Part shown: positions 50,777-58,816 of the stretch, piece by piece | Layout: each line of letters begins with the position of its first letter | How positions within the stretch are numbered: the stretch's first letter is position 1 | Assembly: GCF_900116605.1 (NCBI RefSeq) | Contig: NZ_FPBC01000006.1 | Span: 248,001 to 312,000 of the forward strand | Length of the DNA: 64,000 nucleotides | Direction of reading: 5' to 3' | Origin: Pseudomonas marincola | GTDB lineage: Bacteria; Pseudomonadota; Gammaproteobacteria; Pseudomonadales; Pseudomonadaceae | Translations under genes and position numbers: made by a program | Notes under the pieces: generated by a model | The model's database searches: none | Seen by the model: only the letters and a program-made list of their open reading frames with translations | Told to the model about the DNA's origin: nothing

Positions 50777-51246
50777 TTTGCACCTATGTGTAACGCAACA
50801 ATGGGATCGTCAACAGCGAGCAGAATCTTCGTCAGGCTGGCTTCCAGCGCCTGAACTTCTTCAGGTTCAAGCACGCCGACGAATTCGCCCATGGCCGCCG
50901 CGCCGACTTCGGGCAAGTGCGCTGCCAGCTCAAGCCCGCTGGCAGTCAGGGCAAGTCGCACCTGGCGCCGGTCTGTTGCGCAGCGCTTGCGCACGAGCAG
51001 TTTCTTTTGTTCCAGACGGTCGAGCATGCGTGTCATCGAACCGCTGTCCAAAGCCAGATAGCGGCACAAGTCTGCCGGCGTATCGAGCTCATACTGCGCG
51101 ATGATGATCAGCACCTTGAATTGCGCCGCCGTCACATCCAGCTCCGCCAGATGCTTATCGAGCAGGCGATCTTTGAGCAATGCAGCGCGCGCCACCAACA
51201 GGCCGATGGAGGCGTACTTAAAGTTTTGCGTGATAGATTTTTTCAT
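50773..51246 (-). CDS. MarR-family repressor of the efflux operon
   Basis: A 157-aa winged-helix regulator. The recognition helix region is DLCRYLALDSGSMTRMLDRLEQK, and the wing contains KRCATDRRQVRLALT. Regulators at this position (EmrR/MprA type) repress their own efflux operon and are released by the drug. Two palindromic operators lie directly upstream of its start. It overlaps the channel gene and is the first gene of the operon. Confidence 0.93.
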   Translation of the reverse strand: MKKSITQNFKYASIGLLVARAALLKDRLLDKHLAELDVTAAQFKVLIIIAQYELDTPADLCRYLALDSGSMTRMLDRLEQKKLLVRKRCATDRRQVRLALTASGLELAAHLPEVGAAAMGEFVGVLEPEEVQALEASLTKILLAVDDPIVALHIGAK

Positions 51247-51254
51247 TAGACACC

Positions 51255-51308
51255 CAATAGCTGCCTAGGCAGTTAGTGGGCGCAATTTAACTGCCTAGGC
51301 AGCTATTG
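51255..51308. promoter_or_regulatory. Paired MarR-type operator (two CTGCCTAGGCAG palindromes)
   Basis: CTGCCTAGGCAG occurs at 51261-51272 and 51291-51302, centres exactly 30 bp apart (nearly three helical turns). The 21-bp sites 51255-51275 and 51288-51308 are also perfect reverse complements of each other. They start 9 bp upstream of the marR start codon, covering the leader and probably the promoter. This is the expected layout for cooperative autorepression. Confidence 0.85.
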
Positions 51309-51360
51309 TCAAAAATTAATTCCGTTTGTAACAAAGAATCAATTTTTTAAGAGGACGCGT

Positions 51361-51966
51361 TCAAGCGCTGGCAGGAATGCCGCTGTGAAAGCGGAACTCG
51401 GGATCTGGCGTTTCGATCAGTTCGCGCTCGACTTCCCTAACCCGCACGATGGCCTTGTCGACATCATCGGCCTCGCCAAAGTGGTAGGCAAAGCGCAGAT
51501 AGTTCTCGTAATGACGCGCCTCGGACTTGAGCAAACCGAAGTAGAACTTACTCAATTCTTCATCAAGATGTGGGTATACCGCCGCGAAACGCTCGCAGCT
51601 ACGCGCCTCGATAAACGCACCGACAACCAGTGTGTCGACCAGTTTGACCGGTTCGTGGGAGCGCACAACCCGACGTAAACCAGACGCATACCGCCCGGCA
51701 TTCAGCGGCTGAGGTGCAATTTTGCGGCGTTTCATGATGCGCAGAACCTGCTCGTGGTGCACCAGCTCTTCGCGCGCCAGACGCGACATATAGGTGACCA
51801 GATCAACGTGCTGGTTGTACTTTGCAATCAGGCTCAGGGCAGTTGATGCCGCCTTGAACTCGCAGTTCTTATGATCAATCAGCATCAGGTCTTGCTGGCT
51901 CAGTGCAGCATCGATCCAGGCCTGCGGCGTGGCACAACCTAAAAAAGCATGTATTTCAGTCAACAT
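51361..51966 (-). CDS. miaE: tRNA-(2-methylthio-N6-isopentenyladenosine37) hydroxylase
   Basis: A 201-aa ferritin-like diiron monooxygenase. Carboxylate and His ligands appear in CEFKAASTALSL, REELVHHEQVL and IEARSCERFAAV, with SEARHYENYL. It hydroxylates ms2i6A37 to ms2io6A in tRNAs reading UNN codons and needs oxygen. The start is ATG 51966 (MLTEIHAFLGC); a longer basic extension was rejected. It is divergent from the universal stress gene. Confidence 0.93.
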   Translation of the reverse strand: MLTEIHAFLGCATPQAWIDAALSQQDLMLIDHKNCEFKAASTALSLIAKYNQHVDLVTYMSRLAREELVHHEQVLRIMKRRKIAPQPLNAGRYASGLRRVVRSHEPVKLVDTLVVGAFIEARSCERFAAVYPHLDEELSKFYFGLLKSEARHYENYLRFAYHFGEADDVDKAIVRVREVERELIETPDPEFRFHSGIPASA

Positions 51967-52133
51967 TCCGCCACGTCCCAACCTTAGATGATGCAGATAA
52001 ATTCTCAGCCTTGCCTTTACGCGCCGCACCGCGATACGCGCTGCGATCGACCTGCGACCAATCAATAGTCAGCAGGCCTTACGGCATCCAGCGCGCATTA
52101 TACGAATGCTAAGCGCAACGACCAGTCATACCG

Positions 52134-52147
52134 TTGATATCAATCAA
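52134..52147. promoter_or_regulatory. ANR/FNR box upstream of the universal stress gene
   Basis: TTGATATCAATCAA matches the TTGAT-N4-ATCAA consensus perfectly. A -10 element TATTAT lies at 52171-52176. That puts the box centre about 41.5 bp upstream of the expected start near 52182, the standard class II position, on the + strand. Confidence 0.85.
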
Positions 52148-52219
52148 CAACACACCCGGCTTGCGCCATCTATTATCTATATACAGCAGCACCCACAGGG
52201 TTAAATCAGGGAGTCGGTC

Positions 52220-53083
52220 ATGCAAGCCATCCGCAGCATTTTGGTAGTTCTGGACCCGGGCATCACGCCGAGCCTGGCCTTGAAACGCGCCAGATTAATT
52301 GCAGGCGTCACCCAGTCGCACTTGCATTTGCTGGTATGCGACAAGAAGCACGAACACGCCGCCATGCTTGAGCAGCTGTGCAGCGAACTCGACCGCGAAG
52401 GTTTCACTGCCAGCAGCCACCAGGCCTGGCATGACAATCCGCATAAAACCATCATCCGCGTCCAGCAGGCCGAAGGCTGCGGACTAGTCATCAAACAGCA
52501 CCTGCCGGACAACCCGCTGAAAAAAGCCCTGATCACCCCGGAAGACTGGAAGTTGCTGCGCTACTGCCCATGCCCGGTGCTGATGGTTAAAACCGAGAAG
52601 CCCTGGGCCGCTGGCACCGTCCTGGCCGCGGTGGATGTGGGCAACGAGGACACCGAGCACCGCGTGCTGCACGCCAGCATTATCAGCCATGGCTATGACA
52701 TCGCCGGTCTGGCCAAGGCGACGTTGCATGTCGTCACCGCACACCCGACGCCCATGCTCTCGGCTGCCGACCCAACCTACCAGCTCACCGAAACCATCGA
52801 GGCCAGCTACCGCGCTCAATGCAGGGAATTTCAGGAGGAGTACGACATCAGCGACGACCGCCTGCATGTAGTCGAAGGCCCCGCCGACTCATTGATCCCC
52901 AACATCGCCCACCAACTCGGCGCTGCGGTCACGGTGATCGGTTCGGTTGCACGCACGGGTCTCTCGGGCGCGCTGATCGGCAATACCGCCGAGGTGATTC
53001 TCGACTCACTGGAAAGTGACGTATTAGTGATGAAACCGGATGACATCAGCGCGCATCTGGAAGAACTGGCAGCCAAGGCGTAG
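52220..53083 (+). CDS. Universal stress protein, tandem UspA domains
   Basis: A 287-aa protein with two Usp domains (about 1-140 and 150-280). The second has the nucleotide-binding signature GSVARTGLSGALIGNTAEVIL. In P. aeruginosa several such proteins are ANR-induced and support anaerobic survival. The start ATG follows CAGGGAGTC. The perfect ANR box and -10 upstream support the same regulation. Confidence 0.93.
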   Translation: MQAIRSILVVLDPGITPSLALKRARLIAGVTQSHLHLLVCDKKHEHAAMLEQLCSELDREGFTASSHQAWHDNPHKTIIRVQQAEGCGLVIKQHLPDNPLKKALITPEDWKLLRYCPCPVLMVKTEKPWAAGTVLAAVDVGNEDTEHRVLHASIISHGYDIAGLAKATLHVVTAHPTPMLSAADPTYQLTETIEASYRAQCREFQEEYDISDDRLHVVEGPADSLIPNIAHQLGAAVTVIGSVARTGLSGALIGNTAEVILDSLESDVLVMKPDDISAHLEELAAKA

Positions 53084-53110
53084 CTGGCAGGAGCTACTGG
53101 AGAGTTCGCC

Positions 53111-53587
53111 CTAAAGCGGATTCTCCAGACCAGCCTGGAGGAATTTCGGCGCGATGTAGCGCTCGTAATGCGCCTCAGAGAGCAGGAAAAACTCACGGTC
53201 AATTGCATCGCGCAGTACCGGCAAGGGACTGTCCCTGAATTCAGGTAACAACACCATGCCGTAGGCTTCAAGCTGGTTGATCACCCGCGCGCCCCGTGCA
53301 ATTAACTGATAGGCCCAGCAATACGGCGACTGGTGCGCCACGTAGCGAATCTTGCGCTGCTGCAACTGCTTGAGCAGCAGGTCAGCATCGAACACCTCAA
53401 GTTTGGCCTGCATCACCTGCACCAGCAGCACTTCTAATCGCTGCCACACCGCTTGTTTCTGCTCTTCGGTGTAAGCATTCCAGCTAATCACCTCATGGTG
53501 GAAACGCTTACAGCCACGGCAAACCAGATCTCCGTAAACTGTTGAACAGAGACCGACACATGGCGTTTTGATGAGCTGATTGGGCAT
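53111..53587 (-). CDS. DUF1289 domain protein
   Basis: A 158-aa cytoplasmic protein. The N terminus carries the DUF1289 motif TPCVGLCSTVYGDLVCRGCKRFHHEVISW with three or four conserved Cys, probably a small metal site. The C-terminal ~90 residues are helical and unassigned. The start is ATG 53587 (MPNQLIKTPC); the longer frame was rejected. It converges with the universal stress gene. Confidence 0.87.
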   Translation of the reverse strand: MPNQLIKTPCVGLCSTVYGDLVCRGCKRFHHEVISWNAYTEEQKQAVWQRLEVLLVQVMQAKLEVFDADLLLKQLQQRKIRYVAHQSPYCWAYQLIARGARVINQLEAYGMVLLPEFRDSPLPVLRDAIDREFFLLSEAHYERYIAPKFLQAGLENPL

Positions 53588-53860
53588 AGCAAAGCTTTCG
53601 GTACCGACTAAACAGACGGACATATTATCTGTTTGTCCTGCGCACTTCACTCACAACAGACCCGCAATCCCACTGCGCGATCGGGGCCGGCTATATGCCG
53701 CGCACAATAAATTCTTGCGTCTAAACGCAACCTGGCTGTGCGATGAATACGGGCTCAAGGCGCCACGTTTTCTGACCTTGGAATCCCGTGAGGAGTCAGA
53801 GGTACCCAGTTCTGACCCACCAGTCTTGACTTTTCAATCTTTCGGCCTGAGTGCTTTGGC
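53588..53860. other. Intergenic DNA upstream of the acnB promoter
   Basis: No gene is visible. Short inverted repeats (AAACAGA...TCTGTTT and GGACA...TGTCC, 53610-53638) lie in the region upstream of the DUF1289 gene. The one open frame across it overlaps the DUF1289 start and has no similarity. Confidence 0.5.
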
Positions 53861-53889
53861 TTAACTTTATGAAAGGATTCCAGTAGAAT
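53861..53889 (+). promoter_or_regulatory. Sigma-70 promoter candidate for acnB
   Basis: TTAACT and TAGAAT are separated by exactly 17 bp. This predicts a transcript start near 53896 and a leader of about 285 nt for acnB. Confidence 0.6.
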
Positions 53890-53923
53890 CTCCCGGCCTC
53901 TTAATAGGCGCTAAAGTCCGATT

Positions 53924-54062
53924 GAAGCTGTTTTCAAAGCGTCACGAGCACAGTTGATCCAGCAGGCACGATGTTGGCGCCGACTCCTGATACGCATTTC
54001 AGGAGCCGCGCCAACCCTCATCGCCCCTCGTCCTGCCGGCGTAAAACTTTGAAAACAGCTTC
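53924..54062 (+). other. Structured element in the acnB leader, closed by a 16-bp inverted repeat
   Basis: GAAGCTGTTTTCAAAG (53924-53939) and its exact reverse complement (54047-54062) enclose 107 nt. Inside are nested arms: GCAGG/CCTGC (53962/54032), GTTGGCGC/GCGCCAAC (53973/54008) and CTCCTGA/TCAGGAG (53984/53999) around an 8-nt loop. It should fold into a long branched hairpin in the leader RNA. I do not recognise it as a known riboswitch, and no target-site duplication marks it as an inserted element. Confidence 0.75.
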
Positions 54063-54181
54063 TGGAAGAAAGCCCTGAAATCAAGGCTAAGTGGCCCATA
54101 AAGCCGCGAAGCGCTTGGTTCAGTGTTTTCTTGATAAGCGTCCCGGACAACCCTTTGGGACAACTGATGAGGGTAATAACT

Positions 54182-56791
54182 GTGCTTGAAGCCTATCGCA
54201 AACATGTAGCAGAGCGTGCCGCTCAGGGTATCGTGCCCCAGCCGCTGAACGCCGAACAAACCGCAGGCCTGATTGAGCTGCTGAAGAACCCGCCCGCTGG
54301 CGAAGAAGAATTCCTCGTCGACCTGATCACCAATCGCGTACCGCCAGGCGTTGACGAAGCAGCCTATGTCAAGGCTGGCTTCCTCTCTGCTATCGCCAAA
54401 GGCGAAGTGACCTCCCCGCTGATCAACAAGCAACGCGCTGTTGAGCTGCTGGGTACCATGCAAGGCGGTTACAACATCGCCACTATGGTTGAACTGCTGG
54501 ATGACGCCGAGCTTGGCGCAGTTGCCGCCGAGCAACTGAAGCACACCCTGCTGATGTTCGACGCCTTCCACGACGTTGCTGAAAAAGCCAAGGCTGGCAA
54601 TGCCAACGCCAAAGCTGTTCTGCAGTCCTGGGCTGATGGCGAGTGGTTCAAAAACCGCCCAACGCTGGAAGACAAGATCAGCCTGCGCGTATTCAAGGTG
54701 ACCGGCGAAACCAACACCGACGACCTGTCCCCTGCCCCAGATGCCTGGTCGCGCCCGGATATCCCGCTGCACGCGCTGGCCATGCTGAAAATGGCTCGCG
54801 ACGGCATCGTGCCGGACGAGCAAGGCGTTACCGGCCCGATGAAGCAAATCGAAGCCATGCGCGGCGAAGGCTTCCCTATCGCTTACGTGGGTGACGTTGT
54901 AGGTACCGGTTCTTCGCGTAAATCAGCCACCAACTCGGTGCTGTGGTTCTTCGGCGACGACATTCCTTACGTGCCGAACAAGCGCGCTGGCGGTTTCTGC
55001 TTCGGCTCCAAGATCGCTCCAATCTTCTACAACACCATGGAAGATGCTGGCGCTCTGCCGATCGAATTCGACGTTTCGAACATGCACATGGGCGACGTGA
55101 TCGACCTGTACCCGCACGCTGGCAAAGTTTGCAAGCACGGTACTGACGAAGTCCTGGCTACCTTCGAAATGAAGACCCCGGTTCTGCTCGACGAAGTACG
55201 CGCTGGCGGCCGTATCCCGCTGATCATTGGTCGCGGTCTGACCGAGAAAGCACGTGCTGAACTTGGCATGGGCCCGACTGATCTGTTCAAGCTGCCTCAG
55301 CCGCCTGCATCCAGCACCAAGGGTTTCACCCTGGCGCAGAAGATGGTCGGCAAGGCCTGCGGTCTGCCGGAAGGTCAAGGCGTTCGCCCTGGCACTTACT
55401 GCGAACCGAAGATGACCACCGTTGGCTCCCAGGACACCACTGGCCCAATGACCCGTGACGAGCTGAAAGACCTGGCTTGCCTGGGCTTCTCTGCTGACCT
55501 GGTTATGCAGTCGTTCTGCCACACTGCGGCTTATCCTAAGCCGATCGACGTGACCACTCACCACACCCTGCCAGACTTCATCCGCACCCGCGGTGGCGTC
55601 TCGCTGCGCCCTGGCGATGGCATCATCCACAGCTGGCTGAACCGCATGCTGCTGCCGGATACCGTTGGTACTGGTGGTGACTCGCACACCCGTTTCCCAA
55701 TGGGTATCTCGTTCCCAGCAGGTTCGGGTCTGGTTGCGTTCGCAGCAGCCACCGGCGTTATGCCACTGGATATGCCGGAATCCATTCTGGTTCGCTTCAA
55801 AGGCAAAATGCAGCCTGGTATCACTCTGCGTGACCTGGTCCATGCAATCCCTTACTACGCCATCCAGAAAGGCCTGCTGACTGTTGAGAAGAAAGGCAAG
55901 ATCAACGCCTTCTCCGGCCGCATCCTTGAGATCGAAGGTCTTGACGAGCTGACCGTTGAACAAGCGTTCGAACTGTCTGACGCCTCTGCAGAGCGCTCTG
56001 CAGCCGGTTGCACCATCAAAATGCCGGAAAAAGCCATTGGCGAATACCTGCAGTCGAACATCACCCTGCTGCGCTGGATGATCAGCGAAGGCTACGGCGA
56101 TGCGCGCACCATGGAACGTCGCGCTCAAGCGATGGAAGCCTGGTTGGCTGAGCCGAAGCTGATGAGTGCTGACGCCGACGCTGAATACGCTGAAGTGATC
56201 GAAATCGACCTGGCTGACTTGAAAGAGCCAGTACTGTGCGCACCTAACGACCCGGACGATGCACGTCTGCTGTCGAGCGTTCAGGGCGAGAAGATCGACG
56301 AAGTGTTCATCGGTTCGTGCATGACCAACATCGGTCACTTCCGCGCTGCCGGTAAGCTGCTGCAAAAAGTCACTGGCGGTATCCCGACTCGTCTGTGGCT
56401 GTCGCCGCCGACCAAGATGGACGCTCACCAACTGACTGAAGAAGGCTACTACGGCATCTTCGGCAAAGCCGGTGCGCGCATGGAAATGCCGGGTTGCTCG
56501 CTGTGCATGGGTAACCAGGCACGTGTTGAAGCCAACTCCACTGTGGTGTCGACTTCTACCCGTAACTTCCCGAACCGTCTGGGCGATGGCGCCAACGTGT
56601 ACCTGGCCTCTGCCGAACTGGCAGCGGTTGCTGCAATCACCGGCAAACTGCCGACGGTTGAAGAGTACATGGGCTACGCGAAAGACATCGACAGCATGGC
56701 TGCCGACGTTTACCGCTACTTGAGCTTCGACCAGATTGCCGAGTTCCGTGAAGCCGCTGCGAACGCCAACATCCCGGTTGTTCAAGCTTAA
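54182..56791 (+). CDS. acnB: Aconitate hydratase B (bifunctional aconitase / 2-methylisocitrate dehydratase)
   Basis: An 869-aa AcnB-type aconitase with the N-terminal HEAT-like domain (1-160), the swivel domain (GTGSSRKSATNSVLWFFGDD) and the catalytic domains. The 4Fe-4S ligands are Cys713, Cys772 and Cys775 (SCMTNIGHF; GCSLCMGN). It is the main TCA-cycle aconitase and can act as an iron-responsive RNA binder. I choose GTG 54182 (VLEAYRKH) after GAGGG; ATG 54167 is possible but adds five residues without similarity. Codon use is that of a highly expressed gene. A terminator follows. Confidence 0.95.
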   Translation: MLEAYRKHVAERAAQGIVPQPLNAEQTAGLIELLKNPPAGEEEFLVDLITNRVPPGVDEAAYVKAGFLSAIAKGEVTSPLINKQRAVELLGTMQGGYNIATMVELLDDAELGAVAAEQLKHTLLMFDAFHDVAEKAKAGNANAKAVLQSWADGEWFKNRPTLEDKISLRVFKVTGETNTDDLSPAPDAWSRPDIPLHALAMLKMARDGIVPDEQGVTGPMKQIEAMRGEGFPIAYVGDVVGTGSSRKSATNSVLWFFGDDIPYVPNKRAGGFCFGSKIAPIFYNTMEDAGALPIEFDVSNMHMGDVIDLYPHAGKVCKHGTDEVLATFEMKTPVLLDEVRAGGRIPLIIGRGLTEKARAELGMGPTDLFKLPQPPASSTKGFTLAQKMVGKACGLPEGQGVRPGTYCEPKMTTVGSQDTTGPMTRDELKDLACLGFSADLVMQSFCHTAAYPKPIDVTTHHTLPDFIRTRGGVSLRPGDGIIHSWLNRMLLPDTVGTGGDSHTRFPMGISFPAGSGLVAFAAATGVMPLDMPESILVRFKGKMQPGITLRDLVHAIPYYAIQKGLLTVEKKGKINAFSGRILEIEGLDELTVEQAFELSDASAERSAAGCTIKMPEKAIGEYLQSNITLLRWMISEGYGDARTMERRAQAMEAWLAEPKLMSADADAEYAEVIEIDLADLKEPVLCAPNDPDDARLLSSVQGEKIDEVFIGSCMTNIGHFRAAGKLLQKVTGGIPTRLWLSPPTKMDAHQLTEEGYYGIFGKAGARMEMPGCSLCMGNQARVEANSTVVSTSTRNFPNRLGDGANVYLASAELAAVAAITGKLPTVEEYMGYAKDIDSMAADVYRYLSFDQIAEFREAAANANIPVVQA

Positions 56792-56812
56792 GCTGCACGC
56801 GCTTAGCGTCTG

Positions 56813-56842
56813 AAAAAACCCCGCCTCGTGCGGGGTTTTTTT
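56813..56842 (+). terminator. Intrinsic terminator after acnB
   Basis: Stem AACCCCGC/GCGGGGTT with a 5-nt loop, an A-run before and seven T after. Confidence 0.93.
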
Positions 56843-56881
56843 ATGCCTGAAACAAACCCGAAACCAGGCGTAACCGCTCAG

Positions 56882-56897
56882 TGGCACATGGCTTGCT
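56882..56897 (+). promoter_or_regulatory. Sigma-54 promoter of nasST
   Basis: TGGCACATGGCTTGCT has perfect -24 (TGGCAC) and -12 (TTGCT) elements with five bases between. Transcription should start near 56908. No good NtrC palindrome is visible in the 100 bp upstream, which holds the acnB terminator. Confidence 0.88.
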
Positions 56898-56907
56898 TAT
56901 ATCGAGG

Positions 56908-56992
56908 CATGCGCTGCAAAGGTGGAGCGCATGGTCTGACAATGGCGTCGTTTCTGTTCTGCTTGAAGCAGTCACGGATACGACGCTTTTTT
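56908..56992 (+). promoter_or_regulatory. ANTAR (NasT-responsive) antitermination leader of nasST
   Basis: P1 at 56908-56933: 10-position stem with hexaloop AAAGGT and one G-G mismatch. After a 3-nt linker, P2 at 56937-56950: TGAC/GTCG with hexaloop AATGGC. Both loops have A at position 1 and G at position 4, the ANTAR recognition rule. The terminator uses GCGTCGT (56945-56951) paired with ACGACGC (56980-56986), then six T, with a CTGCTT/AAGCAG mini-hairpin in its loop. P2 and the terminator share 56945-56950, so they exclude each other. P1 begins at the predicted transcript start. Confidence 0.85.
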
Positions 56993-57013
56993 GTGTTGCG
57001 AAAGGAACGGGCA

Positions 57014-58219
57014 ATGAGCGATAGCACTCGTCGCAGTGATGTACTTGATTGGGTTAACGGCTCAGACGCACCCGAAAAAAGCGTACTCAACCTGGGGTTT
57101 ATGGCCCTCACGGATTCAGCATCACTGATAGTGGCAGCAACACAAGGCTTTGCTCAGCCCTACGGGTTGACCTTGAACCTGCAGCGTCAGGCGTCCTGGG
57201 CCACGCTGCGCGACAAGTTGCTCAGCACCGAACTCGATGCGGCTCAAGTGCTGTACGGACAAATCTATGGCACGCATCTGGGTATTGGCGGCCCTGCCAC
57301 AGACATGGCCATTCTCATGGGCCTCAATCAGAACGGTCAGGCCATCAACCTGTCAGCGCAACTGATGCAGGCCGGCGTGACCAATGGCGAGGCACTGCAC
57401 CAGCACGTGCATCATGACGGTGCAAAACTGACTTTCGCCCAGACCTTCCCAACTGGCACGCACGCCATGTGGCTCTACTACTGGCTGGCCAGCAATGGCA
57501 TCCATCCACTGGAAGATGTACGCACCGTAGTAGTGCCGCCAGCGCAAATGGTCGAGCATCTGCAGGCGCAGCGCATTGATGGCTTTTGTGCTGGCGGGCC
57601 ATGGGGCGCACTGGCGGTCGATCAGAATCAGGGTTTTACGGTGGCCACCAGCCAAAGCATCTGGGCGGATCATCCGGAAAAAGTTTTGGGGGTTACCCGC
57701 GAATTCGTCGAGCTGTACCCCAACACGGCACGCGCACTGACCATGACCGTGCTCGAAGCCAGTCGTTTCATTGATGAAAACCCGGAAAACAAACGCAGCA
57801 CCGCCAAGCTGATCAGCAGCAGCGAATACCTCAATGCGCCGCTGTCGAGTGTCGAGCCGCGCTTTCTCGGGCATTATCAAGACGGCCTCGGCAATGCCTG
57901 GGCTGACCCGCATCCGCTGCATTTTCACGCGGGCGGCGCGGTCAACATGCCGTACTTATCAGATGGCATGTGGTTCATGAGCCAGTTCCGCCGCTGGGGT
58001 TTGTTGCGTGAAGCCCCCGACTACCTGGCAGTTGCGCAGCAGATACATCAGCTGGAACTGTATCGTCAGGCCGCCACGGCGCTGGACATCAAAATTCCGG
58101 CGCCTATGCGCAGCAGCACCCTGATGGACGGCAAGTGCTGGGACGGCCTCAATCCCGAGCGCTACGCCACAAGTTTCGATCTGCATGCCTTGAGCACTCG
58201 CTCAGGCATTGCCAACTAA
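57014..58219 (+). CDS. nasS: NasS, cytoplasmic nitrate/nitrite sensor
   Basis: A 401-aa protein of the NrtA/CmpA nitrate-binding fold with no signal peptide, so it is a cytoplasmic sensor, not a transporter component. Key regions are NLGFMALTDSASLIVAATQGF, GQIYGTHLGIGGPATDMAILMGLNQ and GFCAGGPWGALA. In the absence of nitrate NasS holds NasT inactive; ligand binding frees it. The start is ATG 57014 (MSDSTRRSDVLDW) after AAAGGAACG. Upstream in-frame sequence runs back through the leader hairpins and is not coding. nasT follows after 18 bp. Confidence 0.93.
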   Translation: MSDSTRRSDVLDWVNGSDAPEKSVLNLGFMALTDSASLIVAATQGFAQPYGLTLNLQRQASWATLRDKLLSTELDAAQVLYGQIYGTHLGIGGPATDMAILMGLNQNGQAINLSAQLMQAGVTNGEALHQHVHHDGAKLTFAQTFPTGTHAMWLYYWLASNGIHPLEDVRTVVVPPAQMVEHLQAQRIDGFCAGGPWGALAVDQNQGFTVATSQSIWADHPEKVLGVTREFVELYPNTARALTMTVLEASRFIDENPENKRSTAKLISSSEYLNAPLSSVEPRFLGHYQDGLGNAWADPHPLHFHAGGAVNMPYLSDGMWFMSQFRRWGLLREAPDYLAVAQQIHQLELYRQAATALDIKIPAPMRSSTLMDGKCWDGLNPERYATSFDLHALSTRSGIAN

Positions 58220-58237
58220 CTGGCAGGAGACCGAAAC

Positions 58238-58816
58238 ATGATGCGCGTTCTACTGATAGACGACACCCCGAAAAAAGTCGGACGCCTCAAAGCCGCGCTG
58301 ATCGAAGCCGGTTTCGAGGTAATCGAAGAGTCCGGGCTGACCATCGACCTGCCCGCCCGCGTCGAGGCGGTAAGACCTGACGTGGTGCTTATAGACAGCG
58401 ACTCACCGGGGCGGGATGTGATGGAGCAAGTGGTCTTGGTCAGCCGCGACCAGCCGCGACCGATTGTGATGTTCACCGATGAACACAACCCGGCGGTTAT
58501 GCGCCAAGCGATTCAGTCTGGCGTGAGTGCTTATATTGTCGAGGGTATTCACGCCCAGCGCCTGCAACCGATTCTTGATGTGGCAATGGCGCGCTTCGAG
58601 AGTGATCAGGCGCTACGTGCGCAGTTGCACGCCCGCGACGCTCAACTGGCCGAACGCAAGCGAATCGAACTGGCCAAAGGCCTGCTCATGAAGATGAAGA
58701 GTTGCGATGAAGAAGCGGCCTATACCCTGATGCGCCGCCAGGCCATGAGTCGCCAGCAAAAACTGATTCAGGTGGCTGAGCAGATCATCGCGATGAACGA
58801 CCTGCTCGGCAGTTAG
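58238..58816 (+). CDS. nasT: NasT, ANTAR-domain antiterminator
   Basis: A 192-aa protein. The N-terminal receiver-like domain (1-120) has acidic residues at Asp8/Asp9 and Asp53/Asp55. A coiled coil follows, then a C-terminal ANTAR domain (about 138-192) with ERKRIELAKGLLMKMKSCDEEAAY and TLMRRQAMSRQQKL. ANTAR proteins bind paired hexaloop hairpins in leader RNA and stop terminator formation. Two such leaders are in this window, ahead of nasS and nasA. SD is CAGGAG. Confidence 0.95.
   Translation: MMRVLLIDDTPKKVGRLKAALIEAGFEVIEESGLTIDLPARVEAVRPDVVLIDSDSPGRDVMEQVVLVSRDQPRPIVMFTDEHNPAVMRQAIQSGVSAYIVEGIHAQRLQPILDVAMARFESDQALRAQLHARDAQLAERKRIELAKGLLMKMKSCDEEAAYTLMRRQAMSRQQKLIQVAEQIIAMNDLLGS

Noticed and set aside
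53924..54062. Inserted miniature transposable element with terminal inverted repeats
   Set aside because: No target-site duplication flanks the arms and inner stems are nested like an RNA fold; not excluded, but the leader-RNA reading fits better.
54923..56887. 654-codon open frame opposite acnB
   Set aside because: Antisense shadow caused by GC-biased codon use; no recognisable domain.
56828..57013. N-terminal extension of nasS
   Set aside because: The frame is open but runs through the promoter, ANTAR hairpins and terminator; the ATG at 57014 has an SD and matches the family start.
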